Origin: Tectiglobus sp965215755 | GTDB lineage: Bacteria > Pseudomonadota > Alphaproteobacteria > Rhizobiales > Hyphomicrobiaceae | Length of the DNA stretch: 64,000 nt | Direction of reading: 5' to 3' | NCBI GenBank assembly: GCA_965215755.1 | Contig: OZ244119.1 | Coordinates: 186,001-250,000, forward strand | Program-made: the position numbers and the translations under genes | In this document: positions 1-9,322 of the stretch, piece by piece | How positions within the stretch are numbered: position 1 is the first letter of the stretch | Layout of the letters: every line of letters begins with the position of its first letter | Notes under the pieces: generated by a model | Told to the model about the DNA's origin: nothing | The model's input: only the letters and a program-made list of their open reading frames with translations | Databases searched by the model: none

Positions 1-1151
1 CTAAACCCACCGTCGGCGTCAGGCTGGCGTCCGAAGTGCCCGTAGGCTGATGAACGCGCGTAGATCGGCTTGTTCAAATCTAGATGCTGACGAATACCGC
101 GTGGACTCAAATCCATGATGTCGTTCAGCTTCTCTTCGAGTTTCGCCTCATCCACATTGCCCGTGTCATAGAGATTGACGTTGATGGACAGCGGGCGAGG
201 AACCCCAATCGCATACGACAGCTGGATTGTGCACCGCTCTGCAAAGTCTGCTGCAATGACATTCTTGGCGAGATATCGCGCGGCGTAGGCTGCCGACCGA
301 TCAACCTTCGTCGGATCCTTGCCGCTAAATGCGCCGCCTCCGTGAGGGGCTGCACCACCATAGGTATCAACAATGATTTTTCGTCCGGTCAGACCGCAAT
401 CGCCGTCTGGGCCGCCGATCACAAATTTTCCGGTTGGATTGACGTGCCACTCAGTTTCCGTTGTCACCCATTCCGCCGGAAGCGTCTTAAGAATGAACGG
501 CTCGACAACGGCTCTCACATCCTCGGATGTCATGTCTTCATCCAGGTGCTGGGTCGAAAGTACGATATGGGTAATGCCAACGGGCTTGCCGTTCTCATAC
601 CGCATTGAAAGCTGGCTTTTGGAATCCGGTCCGAGCTTGCCGCCCTGCCCATCACCTGACTTCCGCGCGCGGGCCAAATCTTCCAGAATCTTGTGACTGT
701 AGTATATCGGCGCCGGCATCAGATCAGGCGTCTCACGACAGGCATAACCGAACATGATGCCCTGGTCCCCCGCACCCTCGTCCTTGTTGCCGGCAGCGTC
801 AACGCCTTGAGCAATGTCCGCAGACTGCTCATGCAGCAGGATCTGCATATTGGCGTTCTGCCAATGGAACCCTTCCTGCTCGTAGCCGATGTCCTTGATT
901 GCGGCGCGAGCCACTTCTTCGATGTTATCTTTGGTGACGCCTGCCGGGCCACGTGTCTCGCCTGCAATCACAACCTGATTGGTGGTTGCCAATGTTTCTG
1001 CAGCCACACGCACCTGCCAAGGATCCATTCCTGTACGCAGGGCTTCCCGAAAATAGAGGTCGACGATTTCGTCAGAGATTCTATCGCAGACTTTGTCTGG
1101 ATGGCCTTCGGAGACGGATTCGCTGGTGAAAAAAAACGTCCGAGCTGACAC
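1..1151 (-). CDS. metK: S-adenosylmethionine synthetase (C-terminus cut by window edge)
   Basis: Makes S-adenosylmethionine from methionine and ATP in the cytoplasm. The reverse-strand frame reads SARTFFFTSESVSEGHPDK at the N-terminus, the family's ATP-binding opening. Further in come GAGDQGIMFGYA and GGGAFSGKDPTKVDRS, both diagnostic of MetK. About 383 codons are present, so only the last few residues lie outside the window. The start is a GTG at 1151 directly after an in-frame TAA; a G-run (GGGGG) lies about 7 bases upstream as a possible ribosome site. Codons 6-8 are TTT TTT TTC, inside a run of eight T (1129-1136 on the plus strand), which could cause sequencing or slippage frameshifts. 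The gene lies downstream of the XRE regulator, on the same strand. No riboswitch could be recognised in the 173-base leader. Confidence 0.95.
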   Translation of the reverse strand, partial: MSARTFFFTSESVSEGHPDKVCDRISDEIVDLYFREALRTGMDPWQVRVAAETLATTNQVVIAGETRGPAGVTKDNIEEVARAAIKDIGYEQEGFHWQNANMQILLHEQSADIAQGVDAAGNKDEGAGDQGIMFGYACRETPDLMPAPIYYSHKILEDLARARKSGDGQGGKLGPDSKSQLSMRYENGKPVGITHIVLSTQHLDEDMTSEDVRAVVEPFILKTLPAEWVTTETEWHVNPTGKFVIGGPDGDCGLTGRKIIVDTYGGAAPHGGGAFSGKDPTKVDRSAAYAARYLAKNVIAADFAERCTIQLSYAIGVPRPLSINVNLYDTGNVDEAKLEEKLNDIMDLSPRGIRQHLDLNKPIYARSSAYGHFGRQPDADGGF

Positions 1152-1324
1152 TTAGAACCCCCGATCATGTGATTGTTAACTATCGGCCGCTGTTTTGCAG
1201 CCTTTACTCAGGTGGGTCAAGCTTGGCTGATGCGGTCTTCGGCCACTCGCATCCGAATGTCGCCCTGGAACCAGTGGAGTTGCTGGAATGGCTTAATCAG
1301 CCGAAAGGCGTCTTGCGTCTACGT

Positions 1325-1798
1325 TCAGCCTGAGGCTCGCTGACCATTGCGATGCTTTTCCTGAAAGTCATCTTCGTCAGCAAGCGATCGAACCAAGTCA
1401 ACAACCGATCGCCGAACTTTGGGGTCTGCGATCTTTGCGAATGCGCGGTTGAGCTCAATTCCTTCGCGGCTTTTAAGAAAGCCACCGACGTAGTCGTTGT
1501 TTGGCTCTTCGGCCATCCCGGCAACATTCTTTGGCTCACCAAATTCCGGGGCTTCATCGTAAAAGAACTGAACATTCACGCCGAGCACGCTGGCAAGCTC
1601 GAACAACCGACTGGCGCCGATGCGGTTGACACCCTTCTCGTACTTCTGAACCTGTTGGAACGTTAGCCCCAGGCGATCACCCAGCTTTTCCTGGCTCATC
1701 CCCAGCAGCATTCGACGAAACCTGACCCGCGACCCAACGTGAATGTCTATTGGGTTGGGTTTGCGCGCATTTCGGCTTTGGACCTCGGCGTTTTCCAA
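1325..1798 (-). CDS. XRE-family helix-turn-helix regulator
   Basis: A 157-residue DNA-binding regulator. The HTH lies at about residues 20-75: VGSRVRFRRMLLGMSQEKLG, then GLTFQQVQKYEKGVNRI, the typical recognition-helix pattern of phage-repressor-like proteins. The rest (about 80-157) is a charged tail of no known domain. Single HTH proteins of this size next to metK or lnt are common in Hyphomicrobiales, but I know no specific target for this one. The upstream region contains a perfect 8-bp inverted repeat (1883-1902) that could be its own operator, which is an inference. It could also govern metK, 173 bases downstream on the same strand. Confidence 0.88.
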   Translation of the reverse strand: MENAEVQSRNARKPNPIDIHVGSRVRFRRMLLGMSQEKLGDRLGLTFQQVQKYEKGVNRIGASRLFELASVLGVNVQFFYDEAPEFGEPKNVAGMAEEPNNDYVGGFLKSREGIELNRAFAKIADPKVRRSVVDLVRSLADEDDFQEKHRNGQRASG

Positions 1799-2108
1799 TT
1801 CGTAGTCCCCTGCTTAGCACCAGGATGGTCCCCCCCGCCCTGGAATACTATCATTCGTCTTGCACCGGGCCGGCAGAGCATAGCCGTTCACAATTGAACG
1901 GCGCGGTCTCAACTACCAACCCGAAGTTGCAATTCACCTTGCGAACCAAATGAACACCCCAAGTTGAATGCTAATCACAACTCCACCTGGTTCATTCAGT
2001 AGTCTTCCTAGATAGCACGGAAGGCCCCCAATTTGTATCGAATTTTCAGTTCAAAGAGTCATGATTCAACCAATTCGCAATATTTCAGATGCCTCCACCA
2101 CACCTCAA
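1799..2108. other. Intergenic region between XRE regulator and lnt
   Basis: Non-coding stretch of 310 bases that must hold the XRE promoter on the minus strand. Apart from the inverted repeat at 1883-1902 I see no clear promoter hexamers, terminator or small gene. Confidence 0.5.
1883..1902. promoter_or_regulatory. Perfect inverted repeat upstream of the XRE regulator
   Basis: GCCGTTCA, spacer CAAT, then TGAACGGC: two perfect 8-bp arms centred about 95 bases before the XRE start codon. The size and symmetry fit a dimeric repressor site. Binding by the adjacent XRE protein is a guess. Confidence 0.45.
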
Positions 2109-3806
2109 TCATTCCCGATAAAACGTTATGGTGCTGATATTACAACCAATAATAGTTAGAAATCCGATCAGAACCGCGAAGATCAACGCAGCGGACATAT
2201 TCCCAAATCGACTGTAAATCGTGGGCTCTATTGATCCCGGCAAGCTTGAGATCAGAACCTTAACCTCGTTCACGCCGCCTGAAGTCACGACGCGCCCTCG
2301 CGCATCGATCACGCCAGATATGCCGTTGTTGGCTGCACGCAAAAGTGGTGAGCCTTGTTCGACAGCTCGAACTCTCGTCTGATGAAAGTGCTGATGCGGC
2401 CCGCTTGAGTTTCCGAACCACGCATCGTTGGTGAGATTGATCAGCAGCCGCGAACGCGATCTCTCCGAGAAACCGTAGCGGGGAAATATCGCTTCGTAGC
2501 AAATCATGAACAACACCGCTCCCAGGTTCGGAAGCTCTTGGCTGCCACCACTTTTGGGGCCTGCAGCAAAGCCGCCTCTCTGGCGTGTTAGTTGTTCAAG
2601 ACCGATTGCTTCGAGTTCATCCTGGAACGGCAGATATTCGCCAAATGGAACGAGATGATGCTTGTCGTAGATGCTGACTGGTTTGCCAGTCGCATCATAG
2701 ACGCCTGCCGAGTTGAACACCTTGATGTCGCCCTGCGGCTGTCCTTCGATTTGTACAGCCCGCAATAGGCCGGTGACGAGATAGGTGTCCTCTGGCAATA
2801 GCTCCTTGATCCGCTCGGTCACAGACGTCTCTCGCAAAGCAAGGAAGGGCATCGCTGCCTCTGGCCAAAAGACCAAGTCCGTTGTGTCTTTTTTTCTCCC
2901 AAGCTCGGTTAGCTTTGTACGCGTTAGGGCTAGGTGCCGTTCGAAGATCTGGTTCCATTTCTGCGGGTCGAATTTGTCTTTCTGTCGGATGGATGGCTGG
3001 ACGACAATCAAGCGGACGCTGTCATCTCCGGCTGGCATCGCCTTGTTGAGCGCACCAGCACCGAAGCCCCACATGGCTGCAAGAGGAACCATAGTGAAAC
3101 ACGTCAGTCGAACAAGGACGGGTCGCCAGCTCTGTTTGCCAGTTGCCAACTTCGGCGTTGCCAGAACGGCTATGGGCGTCGCAAGGGTCAAGACGGTGAT
3201 CAACGTCAGACCGTAGATACCGACAACGCTTGCAAGTTGCATCAACTCAATTGGCTGCGTGAGTGCATAGCCAAGTATGTTCCAAGGGAAGCCTGTGAAA
3301 ATCGTTCCGCGCAGCCACTCGCTCGCACCCAGTACGACGGACAACGCAAGAACTCTATAAAGCGGAGGTCCTTGGATAACCGCCAGAACCGCCAGCGCCA
3401 GGCTGTGAAACAAGGCAAGGCCGGTGGGCAGTAGCACTATCGCAAAGGGCAGGAGCCAGGCGAAAGCTTCGGCCTGAACCAAAAAAGCATTCCCAATCCA
3501 ATAGAGACCAGCGGTGTGAATTCCGAAGCCAAACCACCATCCGCACCACGCCCCTCGCCGCATCATCCGGCTGCTCAAGACCAAACGCGGCTGTGGCTCT
3601 GGGTCCGTGGGGTTATCACCGGTCAACCAGATCAGGATTGGTAACGTCAGCAACAGAACTGGTGAGAGAAAAAACGGAGCAAAGGCCAACGCACTCAGGG
3701 CGCCGGCAAGCAGTGCTATCAATGCCGATTGCCAGCGGCCCGATGAAGTGGCGAGCTGACGACCTTCATTCAGCCTGGCGATCAGGAAGAGAACTGCGCT
3801 CATCAA
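2109..3806 (-). CDS. lnt: Apolipoprotein N-acyltransferase
   Basis: Adds the third acyl chain to the N-terminal cysteine of outer-membrane lipoproteins, at the periplasmic face of the inner membrane. The 565-residue protein has several membrane helices in its first 250 residues. A nitrilase-type domain follows with the expected catalytic triad: Glu316 in FWPEAAMPF, Lys382 in YDKHHLVPFGEYLP, and Cys437 in ICYEAIFP. A last hydrophobic segment closes the C-terminus near 535-555. Length is normal for the family. It lies downstream of the CorC-like gene on the same strand, which is the common lnt-corC arrangement. Confidence 0.95.
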   Translation of the reverse strand: MMSAVLFLIARLNEGRQLATSSGRWQSALIALLAGALSALAFAPFFLSPVLLLTLPILIWLTGDNPTDPEPQPRLVLSSRMMRRGAWCGWWFGFGIHTAGLYWIGNAFLVQAEAFAWLLPFAIVLLPTGLALFHSLALAVLAVIQGPPLYRVLALSVVLGASEWLRGTIFTGFPWNILGYALTQPIELMQLASVVGIYGLTLITVLTLATPIAVLATPKLATGKQSWRPVLVRLTCFTMVPLAAMWGFGAGALNKAMPAGDDSVRLIVVQPSIRQKDKFDPQKWNQIFERHLALTRTKLTELGRKKDTTDLVFWPEAAMPFLALRETSVTERIKELLPEDTYLVTGLLRAVQIEGQPQGDIKVFNSAGVYDATGKPVSIYDKHHLVPFGEYLPFQDELEAIGLEQLTRQRGGFAAGPKSGGSQELPNLGAVLFMICYEAIFPRYGFSERSRSRLLINLTNDAWFGNSSGPHQHFHQTRVRAVEQGSPLLRAANNGISGVIDARGRVVTSGGVNEVKVLISSLPGSIEPTIYSRFGNMSAALIFAVLIGFLTIIGCNISTITFYRE

Positions 3807-3875
3807 TGCCTCTCAGAGAAACAGACCGGCGAGGCAATGGCTCGCGTAGTTGCTAAGCCGTCGCTTGAACAGGCT

Positions 3876-4967
3876 CTAAGCTTCGTGTGGTGGCTGCGGT
3901 GTTGTCACTCTTATCTTGAGCTTCTTGACGCGCCGCGGATCGGCGTCCAGAATCTCGAATTCGACACCAGCCGGATGCGGAACAAGTTCCCCTCTTGCCG
4001 GAACGCGACCTACAAGCGAAAACACCAACCCACCGATCGTATCAATATCCGCCTCGTCATCATCGATAAGGCGAATACCGAGACGCTGCTCCATATCTTC
4101 GATCGGCATGCGAGCCGCGGCCACCATAGTTGTACCAGCGTCATCGGTCAGTTGAGACGGCTCATACTCGTCATGCTCGTCTTCAATCTCGCCGACAATC
4201 TCCTCGACAAGATCCTCAATTGTCACCAGACCGTCTGTGCCGCCATATTCGTCAACCACAAGAGCCATGTGAATACGGGTTGATTGCATGCGCAACAGCA
4301 AGTTCATAGCCGGCATTGACGGGGGGACGTATAGAACGGGCCGGCGGACCTTGGCTGCTGATAAGGGCTTCGAAGTTGTCTCCCGGCCAGTGCCGACTGC
4401 GTCGCCCGGAGGGACCTGGCGCCGCTCGTCAGGCGTGTTGTGGTCAGGAGCCGATTTTTCGCCAACCGCCTCTTCGGCGTCAACGACCTGTTCTGAGGCA
4501 ACATCATCAGCAGCTTGCGTTGCCAGTGCCGCGCTGACGGTGCCATTCAGAACGCCGCTCTTGACGAGCCATTGTACCAGGTCTTTGACGTGAACCATTC
4601 CGCGGGGATCGTCCAAGGTATCGTGATAGAGAGGTAGTCGCGAGACACCGGCTTCGACAAAGACCTCCAAGGCCTCGGCAACCGTTTTGCTCTCCTCGAT
4701 TGCGATGATATCGGCCCGCGGCACCATGACGTCATCGATCCGCAAAGCGCCATAGCGCAGGAGCCGCGAGAGCATGGCACGCTCTTCTGTCGAGAAGACG
4801 TTGACTTCTTCCTCGGCGCTCAGCGCTGCCTCAAGAGAGTCCCGGAGAGTTTGGCTTGCTGGCAATCCGAGGCTTGTACGAATCGTATTCAGCCAACTTG
4901 TTTGGGCTGTCGGATTCGAACCATTGGTGCTTGATTTGCCGCTTCCGGCTGTACTGTCATCGCTCAT
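3876..4967 (-). CDS. corC: CorC/HlyC-type CBS-domain protein
   Basis: Soluble CBS-pair protein of the CorC/TlyC type, linked in other bacteria to metal-ion handling. The first CBS repeat lies at about 76-135 (VMVPRADIIAI, SRLPLYHDTLDDPRGMVHVKDL) and the second at about 206-260 (VVDEYGGTDGLVTIEDLVEEIVGEIEDE is the hallmark region). The CorC_HlyC C-terminal domain is at about 275-355. Between the CBS repeats lies an acidic, low-complexity insert of about 65 residues (138-205) that the E. coli protein lacks. The 363-residue length reflects that insert. The gene sits between ybeY and lnt as in many Gram-negatives. The symbol follows family usage; the exact substrate is unknown. Confidence 0.88.
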   Translation of the reverse strand: MSDDSTAGSGKSSTNGSNPTAQTSWLNTIRTSLGLPASQTLRDSLEAALSAEEEVNVFSTEERAMLSRLLRYGALRIDDVMVPRADIIAIEESKTVAEALEVFVEAGVSRLPLYHDTLDDPRGMVHVKDLVQWLVKSGVLNGTVSAALATQAADDVASEQVVDAEEAVGEKSAPDHNTPDERRQVPPGDAVGTGRETTSKPLSAAKVRRPVLYVPPSMPAMNLLLRMQSTRIHMALVVDEYGGTDGLVTIEDLVEEIVGEIEDEHDEYEPSQLTDDAGTTMVAAARMPIEDMEQRLGIRLIDDDEADIDTIGGLVFSLVGRVPARGELVPHPAGVEFEILDADPRRVKKLKIRVTTPQPPHEA

Positions 4968-5027
4968 CGGCTCTGGCTGTTCGGGCCTTTCACATCAAAT
5001 GTCTTTGTTTGTCTCACTGGTCTTTGC

Positions 5028-5627
5028 TCATTCCTGTCGGTGCGCGTCGTCTTCATCGTAAGGGTTCTCAATACCGAGATCGGCCAGGATCGCGACCTCG
5101 AGACTTTCCATTTCCTCGGCGTCTTCATCGTGCTCATGGTCATAGCCCAACAGATGCAGGACACCATGGATAACCAGATGCTTGAAATGAGCGGCAAGTG
5201 GCGTGCCGGAGGCATAGGCTTCCCTCCGCAGCGTCTCATCAGCAACAGCAAGATCGCCGAGAAGATGTCGAGCGGCCTTCCGGTTGCCCTCCAGGGAGTT
5301 GGCATCCTGATTTATTGGCGGGCTGGGAGCTGGGTTGGGGAATGACAGCACATTGGTGGCGCTGTCCTTCCCGCGGTAGCGTGAATTGAGTTCGCGGACA
5401 GCATCATCGCTGCATAGCGCCAGACACACCTGACAGTGCTCGCTTGGCAATTCAACATGGTGCACAACAGCGTCGGCAATCAGTTGCAGGTGGGAAGCGA
5501 CCGGTTCAAACGCCTTCCAGTCGCCGCTTTCAGGCACGACATCGAATATCAATCGTTGGTCTGGTTCATCGTCTTCGCAGCTTTCCGTCGTTGGCGCTGC
5601 CAGTGAACCGTCAAATGTAGCCGTCAT
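5028..5627 (-). CDS. ybeY: Endoribonuclease YbeY, 16S rRNA maturation
   Basis: Zinc-dependent endoribonuclease that acts in 16S rRNA 3'-end processing and ribosome quality control. The metal site HGVLHLLGYDHEHD is intact, with ligands His154, His158 and His164, and the conserved ATNVLSFPNP stretch is at 90-99. At 199 residues it is longer than E. coli YbeY (about 155), because of an N-terminal extension of some 20 residues and a loop after residue 100. It starts 5 bases after the phoH stop, so the pair is almost certainly co-transcribed. Confidence 0.95.
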   Translation of the reverse strand: MTATFDGSLAAPTTESCEDDEPDQRLIFDVVPESGDWKAFEPVASHLQLIADAVVHHVELPSEHCQVCLALCSDDAVRELNSRYRGKDSATNVLSFPNPAPSPPINQDANSLEGNRKAARHLLGDLAVADETLRREAYASGTPLAAHFKHLVIHGVLHLLGYDHEHDEDAEEMESLEVAILADLGIENPYDEDDAHRQE

Positions 5628-5632
5628 TTGCC

Positions 5633-6658
5633 TCAGGATGCGGGTTTTGCACCCAATGCATCATATGCCTCAACAATTCGCGCGACCAAGTCACGGCGCA
5701 CCACGTCAGACCCCGTAAACCGAATGGCTTCGATACCGGAGACACCATCCAACAAGCCGACAGCTTCCATCAAACCCGATTTTTGGCCCGGCGGCAAATC
5801 AATCTGCGACGGGTCACCCGTGACCACCATCTTGGCGTCTTCGCCCAACCGGGTCAGAAACATCTTCATCTGCATGCTTGTCGCGTTTTGTGCCTCATCC
5901 AAAATGATGAAGGCGTCGGCCAAGGTCCGACCGCGCATGAAAGCGAGCGGCGCGATTTCGATTACCCCGGTCTCTATGTCCCGCTCGACCTTTTCGGGCG
6001 GAAGCACATCATAGAGCGCGTCGTAAAGCGGCCTGAGATAGGGATCAACCTTGTCCTTCATGTCGCCTGGCAAGAAGCCTAGTCGTTCGCCTGCCTCCAC
6101 GGCCGGACGCGAGAGGATGACACGCGAGACAATCCCGCGCTCGAGATAGTGGGCTGCTGCTGCGACCGCCAAGTAGGTTTTACCGGTTCCGGCCGGCCCC
6201 AAACCAAAGACCAGATCGACGGTCTGGATCGCCCGAATATACTGGCTTTGCGTCGGCGTCCTTGCTTTGACGACACGGCGCCTTGTGGTGATCTCGCCCT
6301 GCCCACCCGGTCCGACATCATCCATCTTGGCGTGGCGGATGAGGCCATCGAAATCGCCAGGACCGACGTCCTCACCTTTGGCAACCCGGGCGTAAAGCGA
6401 TTCCAGAACCTCGCGTGCAATTTGACAGGAGGCCTCAGAGCCAGCCAGGACAACCACGTTACCGTGCGCATGGGCTTCGATGCCCAATCGATCTTCGACA
6501 AGCGCCAGATGGGCGTCGTATTCACCGAGTAGTCTGGGAAGATGACGGTTGTCTTCAAATGGAACGACAACGCGCTTCTTAGCCTGGCCCCGACCTGCCT
6601 GGCCATTTCCCGCCGAACCTGATCCGCGTGCTTCTGCCAATTCGTCAGCTCCGATCAC
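5633..6658 (-). CDS. phoH: PhoH-like ATPase
   Basis: P-loop ATPase of the PhoH/YbeZ family, usually found beside ybeY and thought to work with it in RNA metabolism. Walker A is GPAGTGKT (154-161); Walker B is AFIILDEAQN with Asp254-Glu255. The region before the ATPase domain (about 60-130) looks like the small KH-like domain of the family. Length (341 residues) is normal. The start used here is a GTG at 6658 with no strong ribosome site, so the true N-terminus could differ by some residues. Residues 10-28 are Gly/Ala/Gln-rich and probably flexible. Confidence 0.93.
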   Translation of the reverse strand: MIGADELAEARGSGSAGNGQAGRGQAKKRVVVPFEDNRHLPRLLGEYDAHLALVEDRLGIEAHAHGNVVVLAGSEASCQIAREVLESLYARVAKGEDVGPGDFDGLIRHAKMDDVGPGGQGEITTRRRVVKARTPTQSQYIRAIQTVDLVFGLGPAGTGKTYLAVAAAAHYLERGIVSRVILSRPAVEAGERLGFLPGDMKDKVDPYLRPLYDALYDVLPPEKVERDIETGVIEIAPLAFMRGRTLADAFIILDEAQNATSMQMKMFLTRLGEDAKMVVTGDPSQIDLPPGQKSGLMEAVGLLDGVSGIEAIRFTGSDVVRRDLVARIVEAYDALGAKPAS

Positions 6659-6774
6659 GTGTTGGACGTTTCAAGCAGTACCACTCCAACATTCAACTCA
6701 CAGTCGAATCCAGGCCCAGCCTCCCGAATAGAAGATGAGGATTCGTGTTACAGGGCAATATTCTAAACCGACAA

Positions 6775-8118
6775 CTAAGCTGCGAGTACGACGCCCGAGA
6801 GTGAATTCTTACTCGCAGCAGCGATTTCCACAGAATGGATTTCGCCGAGCAGTCGGCTATCGGCCGATGCATGGACTGGCTGCAGATAGGGCGAACGGCC
6901 GACGATCTGCCCTTCTGATCGGCCATTCTTCTCGAACAGTACGGGAATAATCTTGCCGACACAGCTATCATTGAACGCGCGTTGCTGATCCTCAAGAAGT
7001 GCCTGAAGCGTATGCAGACGCGCTGTTTTTTCCGACTCGCTCAGGTGATCTTCGAGTGTTGCAGCCGGTGTTCCCGGACGCGCGCTGTACTTGAATGAAT
7101 AGGCCTGGGCAAAGCCAACTTTCTCAACAACTTTGAGAGTTTGATCGAATTCCTCGACCGTTTCACCGGGAAATCCAACGATAATGTCTGTTGAAAGAGC
7201 AATATCCGGGCGAGCATCGCGGATCTTGTCAATCAGACGGAGATACTCATCAGCGGTATGCTTGCGGTTCATGGCGGCCAAGATGCGATCGGAGCCGGCC
7301 TGAAACGGAAGATGGAGATATGGCATCAAACTGGGATTGTCACGATGAGCGGCAATCAGATCGTCGCTCATATCGCGTGGATGGCTGGTCGTGTAGCGCA
7401 GCCGGTCGATCCCGTCGATCTCACTCAAGTGATTGATTAACTTGGCCAAAGTCGATTCGCTACCATCCGGAGCATCACCATGGTAGGCATTGACGTTCTG
7501 CCCGAGCAGCGTGATCTCGCGTACGCCGCGCGCAACAAGTGCCCGCGCTTCGGCTTCAAGCTGGGCAACCGGGCGGGAGAACTCCATTCCGCGCGTGTAG
7601 GGGACGACGCAGAACGTACAGAATTTGTCGCAGCCTTCCTGAACCGTCAAGAAAGCCGACGTGACGCGCGGGCCGACCCTTTGCGGAAGCTTGGTGAACT
7701 TGTCCTGCTCGGGGAAGTCGACCTTGATGATCTTGCGCCCTTCGCGTTCGGCATCAAAGACCAACTCAGGAAGCATGTGATAGCTTTGAGGGCCGACAAC
7801 GATGTCAACCACCGGTGCGCGGTCTAAAATCTCTTTGCCTTCCGCCTGCGCAACACACCCGGCTACGGCAACCGTTGTCTTGTGCCCGGCATTGCGGCGA
7901 TCGCACCGGACCTGGCGGACGCGACCGAGCTCGGAATAGACCTTCTCAGCTGCCTTTTCACGAATATGGCAGGTGTTGAGAACAATGAGATCAGCGCTAG
8001 CCATCTCAAACGTCTCTTCGTAGCCGACTGGTACCAGCGACTCAACCATGCGCTCGCTGTCATAGACATTCATCTGACAGCCGAACGTTTTGACATAGAC
8101 TTTCTTTGTCGCCGGCAT
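6775..8118 (-). CDS. miaB: tRNA-2-methylthio-N6-isopentenyladenosine37 synthase
   Basis: Radical-SAM methylthiotransferase that adds the methylthio group to i6A37 of tRNAs. The N-terminal Fe-S cluster is held by Cys14 (KTFGCQMN), Cys50 (NTCHIREKA) and Cys88. The radical-SAM motif is Cys163, Cys167, Cys170 (CDKFCTFC), and a TRAM domain ends the protein. I chose the ATG at 8118 (447 residues) because GAGG lies 5 bases before it and the conserved sequence begins at once. A GTG 48 bases upstream (8166) would add 16 non-conserved residues. It lies upstream of phoH on the same strand. Confidence 0.95.
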   Translation of the reverse strand: MPATKKVYVKTFGCQMNVYDSERMVESLVPVGYEETFEMASADLIVLNTCHIREKAAEKVYSELGRVRQVRCDRRNAGHKTTVAVAGCVAQAEGKEILDRAPVVDIVVGPQSYHMLPELVFDAEREGRKIIKVDFPEQDKFTKLPQRVGPRVTSAFLTVQEGCDKFCTFCVVPYTRGMEFSRPVAQLEAEARALVARGVREITLLGQNVNAYHGDAPDGSESTLAKLINHLSEIDGIDRLRYTTSHPRDMSDDLIAAHRDNPSLMPYLHLPFQAGSDRILAAMNRKHTADEYLRLIDKIRDARPDIALSTDIIVGFPGETVEEFDQTLKVVEKVGFAQAYSFKYSARPGTPAATLEDHLSESEKTARLHTLQALLEDQQRAFNDSCVGKIIPVLFEKNGRSEGQIVGRSPYLQPVHASADSRLLGEIHSVEIAAASKNSLSGVVLAA

Positions 8119-8421
8119 GCCAACCTCACTCTTGGCCGAAGACTTCAAGCTGTCCATGATACGCACCTAAGCCGTTTAACCAGTTAACCTTGCAGGCTTT
8201 GCTCGCTGCCAATTGAGGTTATGGTTACCAAGTTGTCATCGTTTTGTCGCACTGCAACATAGCGCGCGTCAATGGCTCAGAAGCACCACTCATAGCAAGC
8301 TGTAGTTTTGCGCAAATCGACACAGGTCAGCCGTGGTTGGTCATTCTCGCAAGTGGTTTTGAGATTTGCTACCGGATCACACATCGCGCCCGGCTCCCGG
8401 CGAAACTGGAGCTCGGGCGTT
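8119..8421. other. Intergenic region between plsC-type gene and miaB
   Basis: About 300 bases without a gene I can support. In many Hyphomicrobiales a fur/irr-type regulator gene lies between rimI and miaB; no such frame is present here. No clear terminator or promoter seen. Confidence 0.45.
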
Positions 8422-9315
8422 TTACTTGGCGTCGCCCAGCTTTTCATTCGGCGCATCACGGAGAGCGGCGGCGACCTGTTGGCGTATGTCCGCTTCGGTG
8501 AGATTGGCCAGCTGTTTACGATCCGTGAAGCTCGCGAGCTGGACAGGCACGCCGATCTGGATCTTGACGTCGATGGGTCCGGCGGAGAGCAGTTGCCAGG
8601 CGTGGCCACCCATCTCCATATCTCCATACCATCCGATAAGATTGCGATCGGCCCGGCCGAGCGGAATACCATGAACGTGGGTGTAAGTAAGCGCCAACGT
8701 CTGCACTGCCAAATCCCCGCGCTCCGCTTCTTCAGCTCGGGGAAAGACAGACGACAGCAGCGCTGATTTAAAGGGCAGCACACGGTTGCCGTCACTCGAT
8801 GTGCCTTCTGCAAACAGCACCAGAGTGTCTCCGGAAAGCAATCGGCTTCGAATTTCACTGGAGACTTTGCCAACTTCGGTGCGGCGCGAACGATTGACAA
8901 ACACGGTCCGCTGCAAACGGGCGAGCCATGATACGAATGGCCAAGTTCCGACCTCACTCTTGGCTACAAAAGACAAGGGGGCAACCGCAGACAGGACGGG
9001 TATATCCAGCCAGGACACATGGTTCGAAACAATCAAGACCGGTTTGTCGCGCGCAATGCTGCCGGATATGTGCTGCCTGATTCCAATGAGCTGACAAACA
9101 CGTCGATGATACCAATGTGGGAATGTCCGTGCCCAGGGCTTGTGAAACCGAAGCAGGCAGAACTGGATCGGCATACAAAGCAACGTGAATGCGAGAAAAA
9201 CCACAAGGATGGATGTTGCGCGCAATGCGCCGCCGACTTTGGACTGCCCTGGCAGTTCAATAACGTCTGGGCTGGATCGCTCTTGCGCTGGAGTACGGCC
9301 GGAGGCTTTGGGCAT
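8422..9315 (-). CDS. 1-acyl-sn-glycerol-3-phosphate acyltransferase (PlsC/OlsA family)
   Basis: Membrane-bound acyltransferase that acylates lysophosphatidate or, in OlsA members, lyso-ornithine lipid. One hydrophobic helix lies at about 35-56. The acyltransferase signature NHVSWLD (His99, Asp104) is followed by VFVNRS and the substrate-site motif FAEGTSSDG, as expected for the fold. Length 297 residues. The gene is 7 bases downstream of rimI. An olsB gene is present in the same window (44.4 kb), so an OlsA role in ornithine-lipid synthesis is possible; sequence alone does not separate this from plain PlsC. Confidence 0.88.
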   Translation of the reverse strand: MPKASGRTPAQERSSPDVIELPGQSKVGGALRATSILVVFLAFTLLCMPIQFCLLRFHKPWARTFPHWYHRRVCQLIGIRQHISGSIARDKPVLIVSNHVSWLDIPVLSAVAPLSFVAKSEVGTWPFVSWLARLQRTVFVNRSRRTEVGKVSSEIRSRLLSGDTLVLFAEGTSSDGNRVLPFKSALLSSVFPRAEEAERGDLAVQTLALTYTHVHGIPLGRADRNLIGWYGDMEMGGHAWQLLSAGPIDVKIQIGVPVQLASFTDRKQLANLTEADIRQQVAAALRDAPNEKLGDAK

Positions 9316-9322
9316 CGCCTTG

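Noticed and set aside
968..1168. Short frame on the minus strand with an ATG at 1168
   Set aside because: It is metK read in a shifted frame; the true metK frame starts at the GTG at 1151.
1152..1324. Possible SAM-sensing riboswitch in the metK leader
   Set aside because: I could not match the leader to SAM-II, SAM/SAH or SAM-V consensus features by eye; a covariance-model search would be decisive.
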